From the NCBI RefSeq assembly GCF_901709675.1, contig NC_051102.1, forward strand, positions 2,587,912-2,651,911: 64,000 bases of DNA. Direction: 5' to 3'. The stretch comes from Syngnathus acus (taxonomy: Eukaryota > Chordata > Actinopteri > Syngnathiformes > Syngnathidae). A program made the translations under genes and the position numbers. Numbering within the stretch: the stretch's first letter is position 1; each line of letters starts with the position of its first letter. Below are positions 1 through 19,981 of the stretch, in pieces. Below the pieces are notes generated by a model. That model was not told the origin of the DNA. It saw nothing but the letters and a program-made list of their open reading frames with translations, and ran no database searches.

Positions 1-5522
<5,522 letters not shown>

Positions 5523-5572
5523 TCAAAATGACGCATTCAGGATTAGTGAGGCCCAAACTAATTTGAACTCAC

Positions 5573-5630
5573 TTGCTCTTTGTAATCAATCTCCTCCATA
5601 TTTTGGTCCTGGGTGAAACTATCACCACCG
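5573..5630 (-). other. dpp9: Candidate non-coding 5' exon of dpp9 (donor at 5572/5571)
   Basis: Just upstream of the dpp9 start exon, the minus strand carries ATG GAG GAG ATT GAT and four more codons, then a good donor (GAGCAA|GTGAGT, exon end 5573). The next acceptor is the CAG before the dpp9 start exon (exon start 5503), leaving an intron of about 69 bp. Spliced this way, the short frame reads MEEIDYKEQLK and stops at a TGA that overlaps the dpp9 ATG. The frame does not extend the dpp9 protein, so the exon is called 5' UTR. Its upstream limit is not visible, and transcript data would be needed to confirm it. Confidence 0.4.
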
Positions 5631-5639
5631 TGAAATCTC

Positions 5640-8600
5640 TCGTCATTATTCTTGGCATTGAGTAGTCTATGTAATAGATGTTTAATTTCTTGCATATTGA
5701 GCAGTCAGACCCTTTTCATATACAGTGGAGCCTCGGTTTTCGAACACAATCCGTTCCAGAAGCCTGTTCGAGAAGTGAATCGTTCGAATTCCGAATATTT
5801 TCCCATTACAAATAATGGAAAAAAAATTAATCCGTTCCAAGCCCCCAAAAAAAACCAACGCTTTTTTAAGCCTTTTTTCATTTGCGCATTTTTGCCCAAT
5901 TGCGCAACTGCAGCGCACCGCCGAACGCGCAACTGCACCGCGCTGGTGACAGAGCGGTCGCTAAAATTTAGAAAATATTTTTAAAGTCCTAATGTACTTT
6001 CCAAAATTTAAATGGAACTCAGTGCGCAGGGAGCTTAATTTGGTCCGATCGCGCATCCGCAGCGCGCCAGGCGCTCAGTGTCGCATTGCTTTAGGAGCGT
6101 CTTTGTGTTTTAGGATGGCTTTACTGCTCCCACTTGCTTCCTTTGGAGGCATGATTAGAGTTGATGCAATCCTCAGAGTTACGAGAACGTAATAACGAAC
6201 GGAGTCACTTGGCATGCGGGTCCTCTCGGCTCATCTCGCGAGGTTCGACAACCGAATTTCGTCCGACATCCGAAGCAAAGAAATCTCGAATTTTTTGTTC
6301 GAATACCGATTTGTTCGAGAACCGGGACGTTCGAAAACCGAGGCTCCACTGTATAATAAAATCTATTTATTGTTTACAATTTACATTTTATTTTGTTTGA
6401 CTCCTGGGAAATATTCACTAGGGATGGGCGAGTACAGATAACAAGTGTTAGTATCAGACCAACAGCGGCCTGATTTCAAGGTATTGAGGCTCGCAAAAGC
6501 AGCCGATATCAGTCACTAATACTAGTCACTGGCGCACCCTTGTGGCTTTACTACTATTCAGAAGCAAATATCATACATGGCTAACGAAGTGCTTTTCTAA
6601 ATGATCTACATTGTTAAACACCAAAAAATTGGAGTGCTTGCCTTTGGAGGTTCCACTGTAACTACATCAATTAGATGTTAACTAGTTGTTAATTAGCATG
6701 AGTAAAAATGAGACACTATACCTTTTCCAGATACCCTCTTTAGTCTCGCAAATCTTGACCTTCTTGACTCTATGCATTCACCGGTCAACGCGCCTCCCGA
6801 AGCCTGCAAAATGTGAACAGCAGGTACAGCTGTGAAATTCCTCAAATAGTATTCACAATCACACAATTGTCTGCTTTTTTTTTTTTCAAGGAGATAAGTC
6901 AAACTTTTAAAAATAGCGTGTTTTTCCCCCTGTTTCTTTCTGCTGCATAAGTCCAAAGAACATGCCGCGAACAAAAATTAAAAGCACAAAGTAAAGCCTT
7001 CACCAAGTTGTTCTGCATCACAGTGGATCAGAAGCAGTAAATATTGTGACTAAAAGTCATTTTCAAATATGGTTATCTAGGGTGAGGCTACAATATTTGT
7101 CTTCAGCTTTGCTAGAAGCAAAGTACACTGTCCAGGCAATTCTCTGCATTCCTTTCTTCATAATCTGAGTTGGCAAAGGAATTAGTGAGAGAAAAACTGA
7201 AGAAAACATGTACTGAATACTCTGGAGGAGAAGTGCATTAGCAAGTGCTAGCAAGGTGGTTCTCAAAGTGTGATACACAAAAGAAATGTGCAAACTGTAC
7301 ATAATAAAATAAAAATAATTACATAATTGTTTAACCCAGGACAAAATATTTATACTGTTGTATTTAAATTTCTAATACAATACATGTGTAGTTAATGCTT
7401 TAACTGTCTGTTTCAAACATTTATTTAGATATATTTTTGCATAACTTGTGCATGCATTGCATAGTCATTATTTAAATATATTTTCTTGTATATGTTCAAA
7501 TTGTATGTTTTGTTCAAGCATATTATTTTTATACCATCAATATTAAATCCACTATCACATGGCTGCAGTTCAAAGAGATTCATTCTGCAACATGCCATAA
7601 TAGGTAAGTGACAGAAAGTGCAATTGCGGTGTCCTGTAACCACTAGTTAATGATGTAAACCAAAACAGTGCAGCTCAGCCTCTGTCTAACAAAAGTCATG
7701 GCTGAGAATATGCTTTTGGGGCTATGTCAAACTAATTTCACATTCAGGGGGTGTTTCATAACAAAATTGTTCTCAACGTCTTTAAAGGTGGGTAGGAAAA
7801 TAAGGATCCCAGGGTCACAACAGTCGAGATCGATTGATTGTTTACCTATGTTTGTTGGACATTATGAAGAATATTAAAAATCACTGTGCTGGGTTATGAC
7901 AGTCCCTTCAATTGTGATGGGGTAATTTCAATATGTGCTATACCCAACATCAAATTACTCAGATTCTTTAATAAAACCGGTGAACAACCAAATGTTGATT
8001 GCGCTGTCACCCGATGTCTATAAAAGGACCAAACGAATGAATGTACAACCTTCGCCTTTGTACGATGTATACATGCACTATAACTTCACAACTTCTGATC
8101 AAATCACTTTCTTACGATGTGACAGAGAATATTATGGTTAATATGAATGACAATAAACGTGAACAAGAAACGGCAACCATCATTATTATAAACGTCCGAT
8201 TTTATTTTTCTTTACATAGAACGAAATATTTGTAGTCAAAGTGTCAAACCACTACTGGCGGCACTAAATTGCAGCAATATTGCTAATTTGAAGGGTCTGT
8301 CGAGCAAAGATCTTTGTTCTCTGGTTTTATTTACTGACACATCGGGAGAACACCGGTCAATTCAGATCCCAGTGTTGAACATTAGGCACGGGAAACAATC
8401 AGATTTAATCTGGCAGCGGTTGGTAAAACCGCAATTTGGTTTTAAAACGGAGAAGAGAGTGAATCTCTGTTCCTTTTAATTTGACAGCGCCGTTCTCTTC
8501 TGTTATTTGCGCTACGAAGCTATCTTGCTAACGATTGCTTTAGCCCCAAGCTAGATGGCCGATTGCTAATGCTAGCGGGTTCGGGTTTGCATTTTAAAAA

Positions 8601-9287
8601 AACGTACACCGTCTGTTATTAAACAAACCATAAAATGAAATTACTTACCAAACCACCTACTGTTTGTTATGCAGAGTAGGAGGCTTTACCAGCTTGTTGT
8701 CAATATTTTAAACCAGCTAAAGGTTGTGGCCATTGCCCAAAGTGGCCACACAAAATTGTAGCTTGCTTTCAGAGTGGAAATGGGGCGGAACCAAGGGTGG
8801 GAATGGCACCGTACACACCCGAGACACTTTCAGGAAGGCACTTTGCCACTCCCGATGGGTCATCATTGTCGGCGTTACTAATCTCACTCGTGACTCTTCA
8901 TTCTGTAGCTTCGCCGTGGCGCAACACCGTTTAGACGTCAGTTGAATAAATGTTCAGCGGCATTTAAAAAAGGCATTGGGTGTAACAGCAAAATTGGTCG
9001 TTAGTTGTAGCAGCTTACCACTCAGTCCGATCAATTGAATATTCAAAATGTGAGACAGTATGCAACTGAATGACACCACGGAATAACAGTGCTTCAATTT
9101 GTGCACGTTTAACACGTCAGACAGTATGCAAAACATCTTGTTTGTTCCCAAGCATCTTTTTAAGGATATTTCTCAAGACAGATTTAGGAGGAATTCTCAT
9201 TAAAAAAAACAGGAAATCAATGAACATGTCAAACATCATGGATTAAAAAGTCAAGCAGTCAAGTTTTATGGAGTACCCATTTTTGTT
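5640..9287. other. Gap between dpp9 and the rps15 poly(A) signal
   Basis: Apart from the MITE, no coding exon is recognisable. The region 6420-6560 starts with a 'gggatgggcgagtac' segment typical of degenerate fish interspersed repeats. The region 8480-8590 has several GCTAGC/TTAGC-type words and is slightly GC-richer; it could hold the true dpp9 promoter, but nothing decides this. Open frames here are short and show no family resemblance. Confidence 0.5.
5723..6351. mobile_element. Non-autonomous DNA transposon (MITE) with 23-bp TIRs and TA target duplication
   Basis: The left end (cagtggagcctcggttttcg...) and the right end, reverse complemented, are identical over 23 bp. They are flanked by TA on both sides (5721-5722 and 6352-6353), as expected for the Tc1/mariner/pogo superfamily. 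Subterminal GTTCGAGAA/TTCGAATTCCG motifs recur inside both ends. The 629-bp interior has no recognisable transposase, so the copy depends on a transposase from elsewhere. It sits just upstream of the dpp9 start exon, within or next to its 5' UTR or promoter region. Confidence 0.85.
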
Positions 9288-9293
9288 TTTATT
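9288..9293 (-). terminator. rps15: Poly(A) signal of rps15
   Basis: AATAAA on the minus strand lies about 22 nt past the rps15 TAA (9315). It implies a very short 3' UTR, usual for ribosomal protein genes. Confidence 0.8.
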
Positions 9294-9314
9294 TATACAA
9301 AGTGTACAGCCATT

Positions 9315-10910
<1,596 letters not shown>

Positions 10911-10925
10911 CTTGCCGAGAGTTCC

Positions 10926-10938
10926 GGGGAAAGGGAGG
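10926..10938 (-). promoter_or_regulatory. rps15: 5'TOP-like pyrimidine tract of rps15
   Basis: On the minus strand a CCTCCCTTTCCCC tract ends 15 nt upstream of the rps15 ATG. Ribosomal protein mRNAs start inside such tracts and are translationally controlled by mTOR/LARP1. The exact start nucleotide cannot be read from sequence. Confidence 0.6.
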
Positions 10939-10944
10939 CGTGAA

Positions 10945-11660
10945 ATCTCGTTCGTCCTGATATCGCGCGATGTCAGTCACATCCGGCCCTTTTTTTATGG
11001 TGGCTAGACCAGCAGGTGACAGCAAAGCTCTATAAACAAAGTTGGCATGGCAACGAATGTGCAATTTATTTATTTTTTCCCCCTTCTTTATCGAGAATAT
11101 ATGTCTCTATCAATAGATGCAATAGAACTTTAATGGGTACACATTTTACATAGTGAGTTTCATACACTAATGGCTGCACTGTATTGCAGTTATTTTTACT
11201 GTTGATAATATTGTACTTTCAACTCGGCATTTATTATCAAAATGTTGCTGTGGCATCAGTAGACTAAAATTTTGCCATAAGCCAATAAGCATTTCATGAT
11301 CTGATTTTTCCATCGTTTAATGTCTTTAATTGTACCTGAAGGATGCTGTTTGTTTGTACCTTGTCAATTCTGCATTATTACAAGTGTATTTCCACATTAG
11401 ATGAATAATTTATATATTTATCAAATAAGACGTGTAGCATAAAATTAAGTGGTGATGACTAAAAAAAGTAATTTGAATTTTGTCAAAGTGAGAACACATT
11501 TTGCTGTTTTCCAGTACAACTGTAACGTAGGATGCAACGACAACAAAAATGACTCGCGAGTCACCTCTTATAAGTCTGGAAACCCGCCAGTTTCATGAGT
11601 CATGACTGAAGACCATTCCAATAGTGATAAATAGTACACTAAACCACACTGGATAATGAA
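10945..11660. other. Spacer between the rps15 promoter and the cnn2 3' end
   Basis: About 0.7 kb of AT-rich sequence without a recognisable gene. The part nearest rps15 (10945-11040) is its proximal promoter and includes a GC-rich TATCGCGCGATG stretch. The remainder shows no repeats that I can name. Confidence 0.5.
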
Positions 11661-11666
11661 TACATA

Positions 11667-11672
11667 TTTATT
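11667..11672 (-). terminator. cnn2: Candidate poly(A) signal of cnn2
   Basis: AATAAA on the minus strand about 1.03 kb past the cnn2 stop. The intervening AT-rich DNA has no coding content, so a 1-kb 3' UTR is plausible. Other A/T-rich variants nearby cannot be excluded. Confidence 0.5.
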
Positions 11673-12705
11673 AAATTGTATCAACAAAACAACTACACTT
11701 GCTAATTTATTCGGTACACTTAGATAAAACTAAAAAGCATCACAATACAGGTCATTCAATTAACAGGAATTACAATGCATATTCTCTCAGATTTACTAAA
11801 ACATTAAAAACCAATTAAGAGCTGTTGTACTTTTTTTTGTTCTAGGTGTACTTTATAAATTAGCAGGTAAGTTTATAGGTCAATTAGTTTTTCCACCGGT
11901 AACAATAACTCGAGGTAAAACAAAACAACCATTTTATACTTCAAATGTTATTCAGTACACGTTGTAGAAAAACAAGCCAGATTCAATTCACGATTGTGTA
12001 TAAATAGCAGAACTGACCACTTAGTTTACACTTCAATGTAAAAGGAATGTTTCACTTGATATACAAAATATCCAGTATTCATACTTGGAATGTTCAAAAA
12101 ATGTATTGATTCATATTTAATCACCACCCCCTTCTTCTGTCAAACAGGTTGGACTGGTTATACAGCCAATGAAAATGTATCCTGTACTGTAATATAAGAA
12201 AATTAAAACCGTGTGAACAGAAAACCATTTCTCTCTTGGAGAACTGATTATTGTCTGACATGACACCTGTAACATCCCTAGAATTATTATTTTTTTATGT
12301 GCAGGTGTTTTAATCTAAAGCACAGATATCCGAGAAAAATATGGTGCCTTTAAAATGTCCCTACACACAACTAAGATGTGGTAAAACACTGGTGAAAAGG
12401 AAATTTGGCACATAAAAAAAACTCCCTGGGATACAAAACTAAATACAAAGAGCCAAATTGGCTTTTGTAGTCACTTTCCAGATACAACTAAAATCACACA
12501 AATACAGTTCATTTTGATATGTGTAACAAACATGGGGTAAGAGAAACTCAAATACTATAAGGATATGACCACTATCCTTGGGATATAAAACTAAAAACAT
12601 CTGCCTTAAGTATTTTTCCTTTTTTTCTTTTTTTTTGCAGGGCATGCCTCGATTTACACCATCTCTCCCCCCTTTTTAGCAAACTTCCTTCTTTCCCAAC
12701 CCCCT

Positions 12706-15700
12706 TTAGTAATCCGTCCCATCATCCCTGTACACCTGCTCCTCCTCATGGTAACCCTGGTAACCCTCATCTTGGTAATCTGGAATGTATGCTCCGCTTG
12801 CTCCATTAGTTTCATCTGTGACTTCGCCGCCCTTGGTACAGTACTTGGCGTCATAAATCTGCCGGCCCAGGCCAAAGTTCTGGCCGCTCTGATTGGCTCC
12901 CTGGCTGTAGCCCATCTGGAGGGACATGGTGCTGTTGTCGCACTTATCCGTGGCCATTTTGTGGTCATAAATGGCGCGTCTTGTTCCCGGAGCGGTCATC
13001 CCGGCCTAGAAACAAACGCATCAGTAAGCTTCTCAACGTCATTTTTTCCATTTCCTGGATTGTGTTGCTCACTGATGACAAGTGTGCGCTTCTCCCACCG
13101 CCCCAAAAAAAGCACATCCCTTTATTCAAGACCCAACATGACATCTACAGCTCATGGCAGAGGAATGACCGCCTCAGAGCATTTTCCAATTGCAGTCTCA
13201 CAATTCTCATTTTATGACATGCTGTGAATGCTGCGTCTTCTTTCCCAGTCAGTCACAAACAGAAGCACTGACCTACATTTACAAACTAACTTCTAATTCA
13301 GTGGACCAGGGTAGGACCAGGCTGGCCCGTAAATAGAAAAGAAAGGAAATTACACGTATAACTAACGCCCATTGGGGGGACAAAACTTGTTCCATCCATC
13401 TTCAACTAGCAAAACACATCCGTAGCAATCTAAACGCATTATTACATTAAATAAATCAGAATCATTAATACATTTTATTTACATGTTTTTGTGCTTAAGT
13501 TATTGGCTAAAAATTGATTCTGCTACAGATGTGGCACAGTTTATATTGCATTTTTGTAAAGCATTGATGGTTTCTATAATGATAGATTAACTTGGGGAAG
13601 TCCCCACCTACTGCATCTTCCCATACCTGGCTTGCCCCTTTGTTGGTTCCCATTTGCAGACTGATTGTAGTGTTGTCCATAGGGGGCAGCATTTGACTTT
13701 TGGGGTCATACAAATGCCTCCTGGTGCCATATGCATTCATACCTGCCTGGCTGGCACACTTGTTGGTCCCCATCTAAAAAGGACAAACAAAAATAAACAT
13801 ATAAGTTTACCATGAAGGTTTTTCTAAAGTTAAGTTCAATATGAGGCTTGGCTCAAAAAAAGCTGGGAACACATTTCCGCAGTGTATACACATCACCTAA
13901 ACTAAAAAAATATATTATTTTTTTTCCTCTGTAAAAATGTCGGTCAGGTGTCACAGCACGTCAAGTCCAGAGAGCCCTCTTACATGCTTCTTAGCGCCTA
14001 AAGCAATGATAACAAAGAAAGCCTTAAGAAGCAATACAATGAGGAGCTCTGACAGACAAGTATGCAGTGACATGAGATCATGACGATCTGTGCTTTCACA
14101 ACAGTTTCACACATACGGGGAACATTTTATAGCTTTAACGCAGCGTTGTTGAAGGAATACTATATCAGTTGTTAGTATTTTAAACAGGAAAAAAAAAAGG
14201 TTATTAAATGATTTGTACCTGGAGGCCAATAACACACTGTCCAGCCTTCATCTTCTCCTCATCAAATGTCCTCTTCTGCTTGGCTGCATATTTCACGCCA
14301 ATATCGACCCGGGACTGGGCGCCGTTGGTCTTGGCCTGTCCAAAGAAAACAAGGTCACGGTGCATCATTCGGCAAGTTATCGCTTCAGTTGTGTTGGGAA
14401 TTGCTTGCCAGTATGGAATGTTGTTCCAATGTCAAAATGGCAACACTTACCATACTTGCCAGCGCCAGCAGTGTGGTCTGTAACTGCGTCTTGTTGCCGT
14501 TCTCAAACACATCGTTGGCCTCAAAGGTGTCATGCGGCTTAAGGCCGTACGCTTTGATCGCCGTGATGAAGTTGGTCAAGTTCTCCAGCTAAACAAAAAA
14601 TAATATAAAAAAAACAAAATCAAAGAATGAAGATTAGTGTCTAGTGTGGAAAATGTTTCTGTTTGGCACCCTTTAGATCCATGGGCGTTTCTAACCCATT
14701 TTTGGGGGGTGCTCAAGGACCCCAAATTGAATCCCGGCCAACCTAAAATTTAAGATTTGGTTCATTTTTTAATATATAATACATCCTTTCAAAACAAGCT
14801 ACAGAAGTGTATTACCACATAGTACAAAAGTAAAGTATTCATTAAAATATACTAATGCAAAGTTGGTGTAACAAAATTTGAGTCACTGCCAAAATGTTGG
14901 TCCTATGACTATGAATATGCTTGGGGTGTTTTTATCCTCCTTTAAAAAAAAAAGGGAGTACCTTGTATAAAGTACAATGGTGCTCTACATAGTTCCAGGT
15001 CACAAGATGCAATTATGTAATTAACATCACCGCACTAAATTAATATAAAAATGCATCATCCACCCACTCACCTGGTGCCAGTTGTGCGACGAGTTGTTGA
15101 TATTTTTCACAGAACCAGGCCGGAGTTTGTTAATAAGCCTGTGAGAGAATAAAAAAGTAGTTGAAGCGTCTCAAAAGGCGGCGACAACAAGGGAGGTTTT
15201 GTCATCTCTGCTTACTGGCACAGAATGACTCCATTTTTGAGGCCATTATGGAAGTCAGGGCCAATGTTGGCCCCGGTCAGATCCTCGATCCAGATCCTCA
15301 GCTCCTCCTCCTTCTGGAGGTCGTATTTCAGTGCAATCTGTCCAGGAAGACGGGTCAAGAGGCCATTAGAATTCCTTGGGATGTGATTTTTTTCCCCCTC
15401 TCCCTCAACTATAATTGTTTCTTGTCACCGAGTTGGTTCCCTATGTCAGGATGGTCATAAAGATGTATTTGATGCAATAAAAGTTTATTATGACTGGATA
15501 TTGTGCTTCACGGTCATCTCCTCTATTCCCCTTAGCCTCAGTAACACTATGCCTAAACATAGATATGTCATTTTTTCAAGAGCTGAACATTTAAAAAAAA
15601 AAAAAATAACTGTTAATCCCCCCCCCCCCTCTTCACACACCCACCCACACAAAGACAAGAAAGGATATCCTGTTTACTAAACTGCTAAACTCACCCCAGA

Positions 15701-17512
15701 GTAAAAGTAGAGAGGGTGTGTACGAATGGCTTCATAGTACACAAGGTTTTGTTTTTATTGCAAGTTAAAAGCGAAACGTGTTGTGTATACATAAGGGAGC
15801 AATTCAAGGGAAGCATTATAAACATAGAACAGGTATCCTTTTCTGCTTTCCACACCCACCTCTATAGTGAAGGATAAAACAAATGGTCAATCTCCCTCAG
15901 AGAACCAAAGTAAATGAAAGCATGAGCTAGAAAATAACCACACAAGCACGTATTTTGCTGCCTAAATTACAATTTACTCACCCCCTGAGAAGAAAACAAA
16001 CATTGGTTATTTTAATTACACTCAAAAAGCCCTATAGATGTGATTTCCAAAGACATGTTGAATGCCAAGAATGCAGTCTTAATAGCATTTTGATGCTGTT
16101 GGAAACTTGTCAGGAGTGGCTTTAAGACAAAAAAAAAAGCAGAAAAGGAGTATGGAGGGGGTGGAATCCTGAGACTTTACAGCGTAACTGCTACGTCATT
16201 GATGGCAGGAAATACCAAAGTCGGCGGCTATAGGCCTCCTCCCTTCAACGTTGCATGCCGTTTAAAGGTCTTTGAGTCTGTCCACATTTGGGGAGGACGC
16301 AAGATTTAGTTTCTTCAGCATGATGCAGATGGGGAGTAAAATTGGATTTCCGTTTTGGATGAAATAAGTATTTCACTATATGCATTTAATCGGAACTTCA
16401 AGGAGTATAATTGAAATTATTTAAAATTTCTATTAATACACCCCCCCAATTTTTTTCGATTCGATATCGATTGTGGCAACTAAATTGATCCAACTTATCT
16501 ACTAAATCGTCTATTGATCTTTGTCATCTATAGTATTGATCCATCAACTGTATCTCGTAGACTATATCTATCCAAGGTACTGTATTGATCTCTTACCAAC
16601 TATATCATTAGAGCCATCTAAAATGCCAACAGTATATGATTGGTATTATGCAGTAAGAACATATAACATATGGTGGTAAAGAAATATTATCTCCGGCATC
16701 AGCTTTGGTATTTTAAGTGGATCCGGATGGTCAGGGGGGAACTTTAGCACACTTTCTCCACACAAACGCACTATTTCACTCCAGAAGTTTCCAACAAGGA
16801 AGGTCACTTGGGAGACACATTCCACACCGGGCCTTCCTTGAAATGCGTGAGCTGAAGGAGAAAAACAAGTTGTCGAAAAGGACGGGGCTCACCGAGAAAA
16901 GTAAAGAGCAAGAACTCTGAATATGATGTGGTAGAATTGTTCATGTTTATTCCATATTTATTTAACGAATAAATAAATTGGTCAGGTCTAATGGCTGAAT
17001 TGCGCGATGCGCTAATAGGAGTCACAATGCGGACGTGCAATATGCACAGAGGATCGAAAATGCTCAAAACTGACTTTAAATCTGCCACAGCGACACTTTT
17101 GCCAGAGACAACGCCCAAATGCTGCTTTGTACACACTTCTGCGCGACTGATTTTTTTTTTTTTAATTAGTTTAAGGGTACTATTTTAATAATAGATGCGT
17201 TATCAAACTGAATGCATTTTTTCCAACATAATCGCACATTTCTAGTAAGTTACGTTTTTAAGGGAATACTTTTTAATGGCGTGTAGACTTTAGTTTCCCC
17301 ATCTACCTCAACTAAAGACACGCATCAAAATGGAGGCTCAGCAGACGTGCGTACCGAGAAAAGCGCAAAAAGAAAGAAGATGCGCAAAAACTTTCATGCA
17401 ACTCACACTGATTTCATTTTTACAGCAAAATAAGATAAAAAGCAATCACTTTACGCACCTTGTTTCTGACTTCCGCGGTTAAGCCGTAAGCAGGACCTCT
17501 GTTGAAGCTCAT
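12706..17512 (-). CDS. cnn2: Calponin 2
   Basis: Actin-filament-binding protein of the calponin family that stabilises the actin cytoskeleton in smooth-muscle and non-muscle cells. Minus-strand exons: 17512-17459, 15337-15216, 15138-15072, 14588-14451, 14335-14219, 13773-13627, 13005-12706. They encode 314 residues (human CNN2 has 309). The start is [19 protein letters not shown] calponin-homology domain follows (about residues 28-130: [36 protein letters not shown]). Then come three calponin repeats, [35 protein letters not shown] and [16 protein letters not shown]. The tail is acidic and tyrosine-rich ([15 protein letters not shown]) and ends DDGTDY. The presence of MTAPGTRR in repeat 2 and [12 protein letters not shown], with the acidic tail, points to CNN2 rather than CNN1 or CNN3. 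The first intron is 2.1 kb. Confidence 0.94.
15338..17458 (-). other. cnn2: cnn2 intron 1
   Basis: Intron of 2.1 kb with no recognisable nested gene. It contains poly-A and poly-C runs (15593-15632) and, from 16440 to about 16600, a segment with repeated TATTGATC-like words that reads like a decayed short tandem repeat. Confidence 0.6.
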
Positions 17513-17991
17513 TGTGAGGGTTTATTTGTCAAACCGAGTCAAAAACAAGCCGTTCGCGATTTTTAAAGTGAGGAAAATAACTTGGCCGTGGCAGGAGGTG
17601 GGACTAAATACTTCCTTTCTTTTTGACGGCCGCCAATTAGAAAGCGCTCATGGTTTCGTCCAAAGAGTAAGACAGAGCAACAAGAGCGTTCCCCATTATG
17701 CTTAGACTTTGTGGCATTTTTGGAGGACAATTTCGGGACCAACTTTCTTTAAAAAAAAAAAAAAAAAAAATTAAAAAATTAACTAAGAAAAAACGAATCA
17801 TTCAATGTTTTAATGTTCTTGTTTACAAGAAATATAGCCAATTTATCATCATCATCATCATCATATAATTTGAGCCATCCAGCTCCCTTGATCTTCTCCG
17901 GTAGTTCCAAAATACTGCTGCTCGATAGTATTTTCACTGTAAAATGAAGTTACTGGAAGTGCTAGTGTCAATCTTTGCGCTAACCGTCCAT

Positions 17992-18022
<31 letters not shown>
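17992..18022. repeat. (TG)n followed by poly-G tract
   Basis: A TG microsatellite runs straight into a run of about 18 G. Such tracts are prone to length variation and sequencing error. Confidence 0.85.
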
Positions 18023-19434
18023 TCTTTGCAAAACGCCACGATACAATATTTAATCTAATAACCGCAATACAGTTAAACCTCAAAACCGTTACACGTGCAG
18101 TACACGTAACTATCTTATCTTATCACATTGTCTTTGACAATCGATCCCAAACTCCTCCTACACCCCGCCCCCTTTCCATTCGTTAGGTGCCGATTGATAT
18201 GAAAAAAGTCCATATATGGAAGGAAACTTTCCGAATTCCAGAAGGGTAGGAGTGCTCCAGGGGTCCTTCCCTGCATACCAGAAAGCAGTATACCTGAATC
18301 GACCCTTTTTTGTCGCACGTTCTTGACTCACTGTTGTAAAAAAACAAGCGCGCCGAGCTACTGAGGTGACGTAATGTCGGCCCCCACATCCCACACTACC
18401 AAAGTACATTATGCTACAAAATGACATGACTACCTTCACACAAGTCCGAGCAAAAGTAACAAAGTACTTACAGTCTTACATTTGACTTATGTGGAAGTAA
18501 ATACACATACTTGCGTGAAAAAAGAAACAAGACTTGTAAAAATTGAAGTACTGAACTCCTGTACTTTGAATGATAACTGATGATAACTTTGCAAACTAGG
18601 GGGAAAACGTACCAATTGTTACCTAAATTCCCTTCATTATTTTGACTATTTATTTACAACAAATGTGTATCCAGGCCAGAGGTGCAGCCCAAAAAAAACA
18701 AAACATCAAGGTGATGAGGGTGAGAATGATTTCCTGAGGAGTGGCCACAAGCACATATGCACAACCTATTCAGAAAGCAGGAAAAGGTCAATAATTAAAA
18801 AACAAAGTTTTGCCAAGCAAGGTTTTTCTCCGGGCACCGCCCCCCGTCAACATTTATTTTTAAGGGGGTTCTTACACTTGTGCTCAACCTGGGTATAAAA
18901 TACTAACATTGCATTGCATACTGAACGTATCTCTTTTCATCTGTCTTTGCCAGCTACATAGAGTGTCAGGCTGAGAACAAACACTCTCTGTCTAAATGCC
19001 AGAAAGAACTTAACCTGTTCATCAACCTTTGTGCTATTGTGGTTTGTTTACCTAACCCTAACCTTAACCTCTGATGATTAAACAGGATCTGGTTTTATTT
19101 TTTTTTTATATCATGTTGCACAATTACACATCAACACGTCAATGGTTTCGCATGAGTCGAGCTTCACTAGAAACGGCCTGTTGAAATGTTTATGTGCACG
19201 CACAGCTGCTGGTGACATCATCCAGGTGTGCACAGACCTGATTCAGAGTAAACACCTGAGGGGAAAATCACGACTCATCCTGCTGAGTGTCTGTGAGAAG
19301 GCGACGTCATTGACTAATTGACTAATAGCTGGGAGTGACACACAAGCAACTTCACATTCTGACTGCTGACATTTTGGTGATGGTGAAAGTAGCCTATCGA
19401 GGTCAACTCTGAAGTTGTGAAACCGTGAGGCCCA

Positions 19435-19840
19435 AATACTAGTCCAGTCTCGTCCACTCTAGAAAATTCGGAGTACTAGTGGAACAACTGCTTTGTAAAA
19501 TGAATAAATAAATCACTACTAATGCCACTTTTGGCCTACTCACTCACAATCGCATCTTACAACTCTTAAAGTACTCATCTAAAAGAACCCAATAGGTAAC
19601 AATAAGGCACTAGTAGTGCAAGTAATGCTACTTGTAAGAGACAGCAGTTCTATTACTGCACTAAATCTGACGAGTGAGCACAAAGGGTGTACAAGTACAT
19701 TTGACATCCTTGGTATTTATCCAGCTTAAGGTCATAATAGGTCAAAAGCAGCACTAGTAATAAAAAACCTTTCAGTTAGTGCAATTGTGTTACTAGCGAG
19801 GTCAAAGATCGAAGTACTAATCAAGAGACCTGATGCTGGG
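19435..19840. repeat. Diffuse array of ACTAGT/AGTACTAR words
   Basis: Words such as aatactagtcc, gagtactagtgg, gcactagtagtgc, gcactagtaata, tactagcgagg and aagtactaatc recur every 20-100 bp, in both orientations. The order looks like a decayed minisatellite or an element with internal inverted motifs; no unit length can be fixed by eye. Confidence 0.3.
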
Positions 19841-19981
19841 ACCTCAAGGCTACCAATAAATGTTCAAACGGGCCAAGCGCACCCCCTTCTGGAAGAGTTT
19901 ATAACGACACTTTCAGGAGAATAATGCACCTAATTCACAGAATCAATCAAATAAAAAAGCCGAGATTAAGAATTAGATCAT

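Larger units (their letters stand above)
17513..19981. other. Gap between cnn2 5' end and med26 3' end
   Basis: No gene is recognisable. It holds a poly-A run (17752-17770), a (TCA)n run (17844-17864), a (TG)n-G tract (about 17992-18022), a 'gtaacaaagtac'-type segment near 18450 that resembles dispersed fish repeats, and a stretch rich in ACTAGT-like words at 19435-19840. The 100-200 bp next to cnn2 presumably include its promoter. Confidence 0.5.

Noticed and set aside
5652-6400. Frames inside the MITE
   Set aside because: They translate inverted-repeat DNA (Arg-Ser-Glu-Ala-Pro-Leu at both ends) and match no transposase.
7063-8480. Short frames between dpp9 and rps15
   Set aside because: Under 100 codons, AT-rich codon use, no motifs or paired splice signals.
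14213-14592. Plus-strand frames over cnn2 exons 4-5
   Set aside because: Opposite-strand shadows of the calponin exons, which have correct splice sites and conserved protein on the minus strand.
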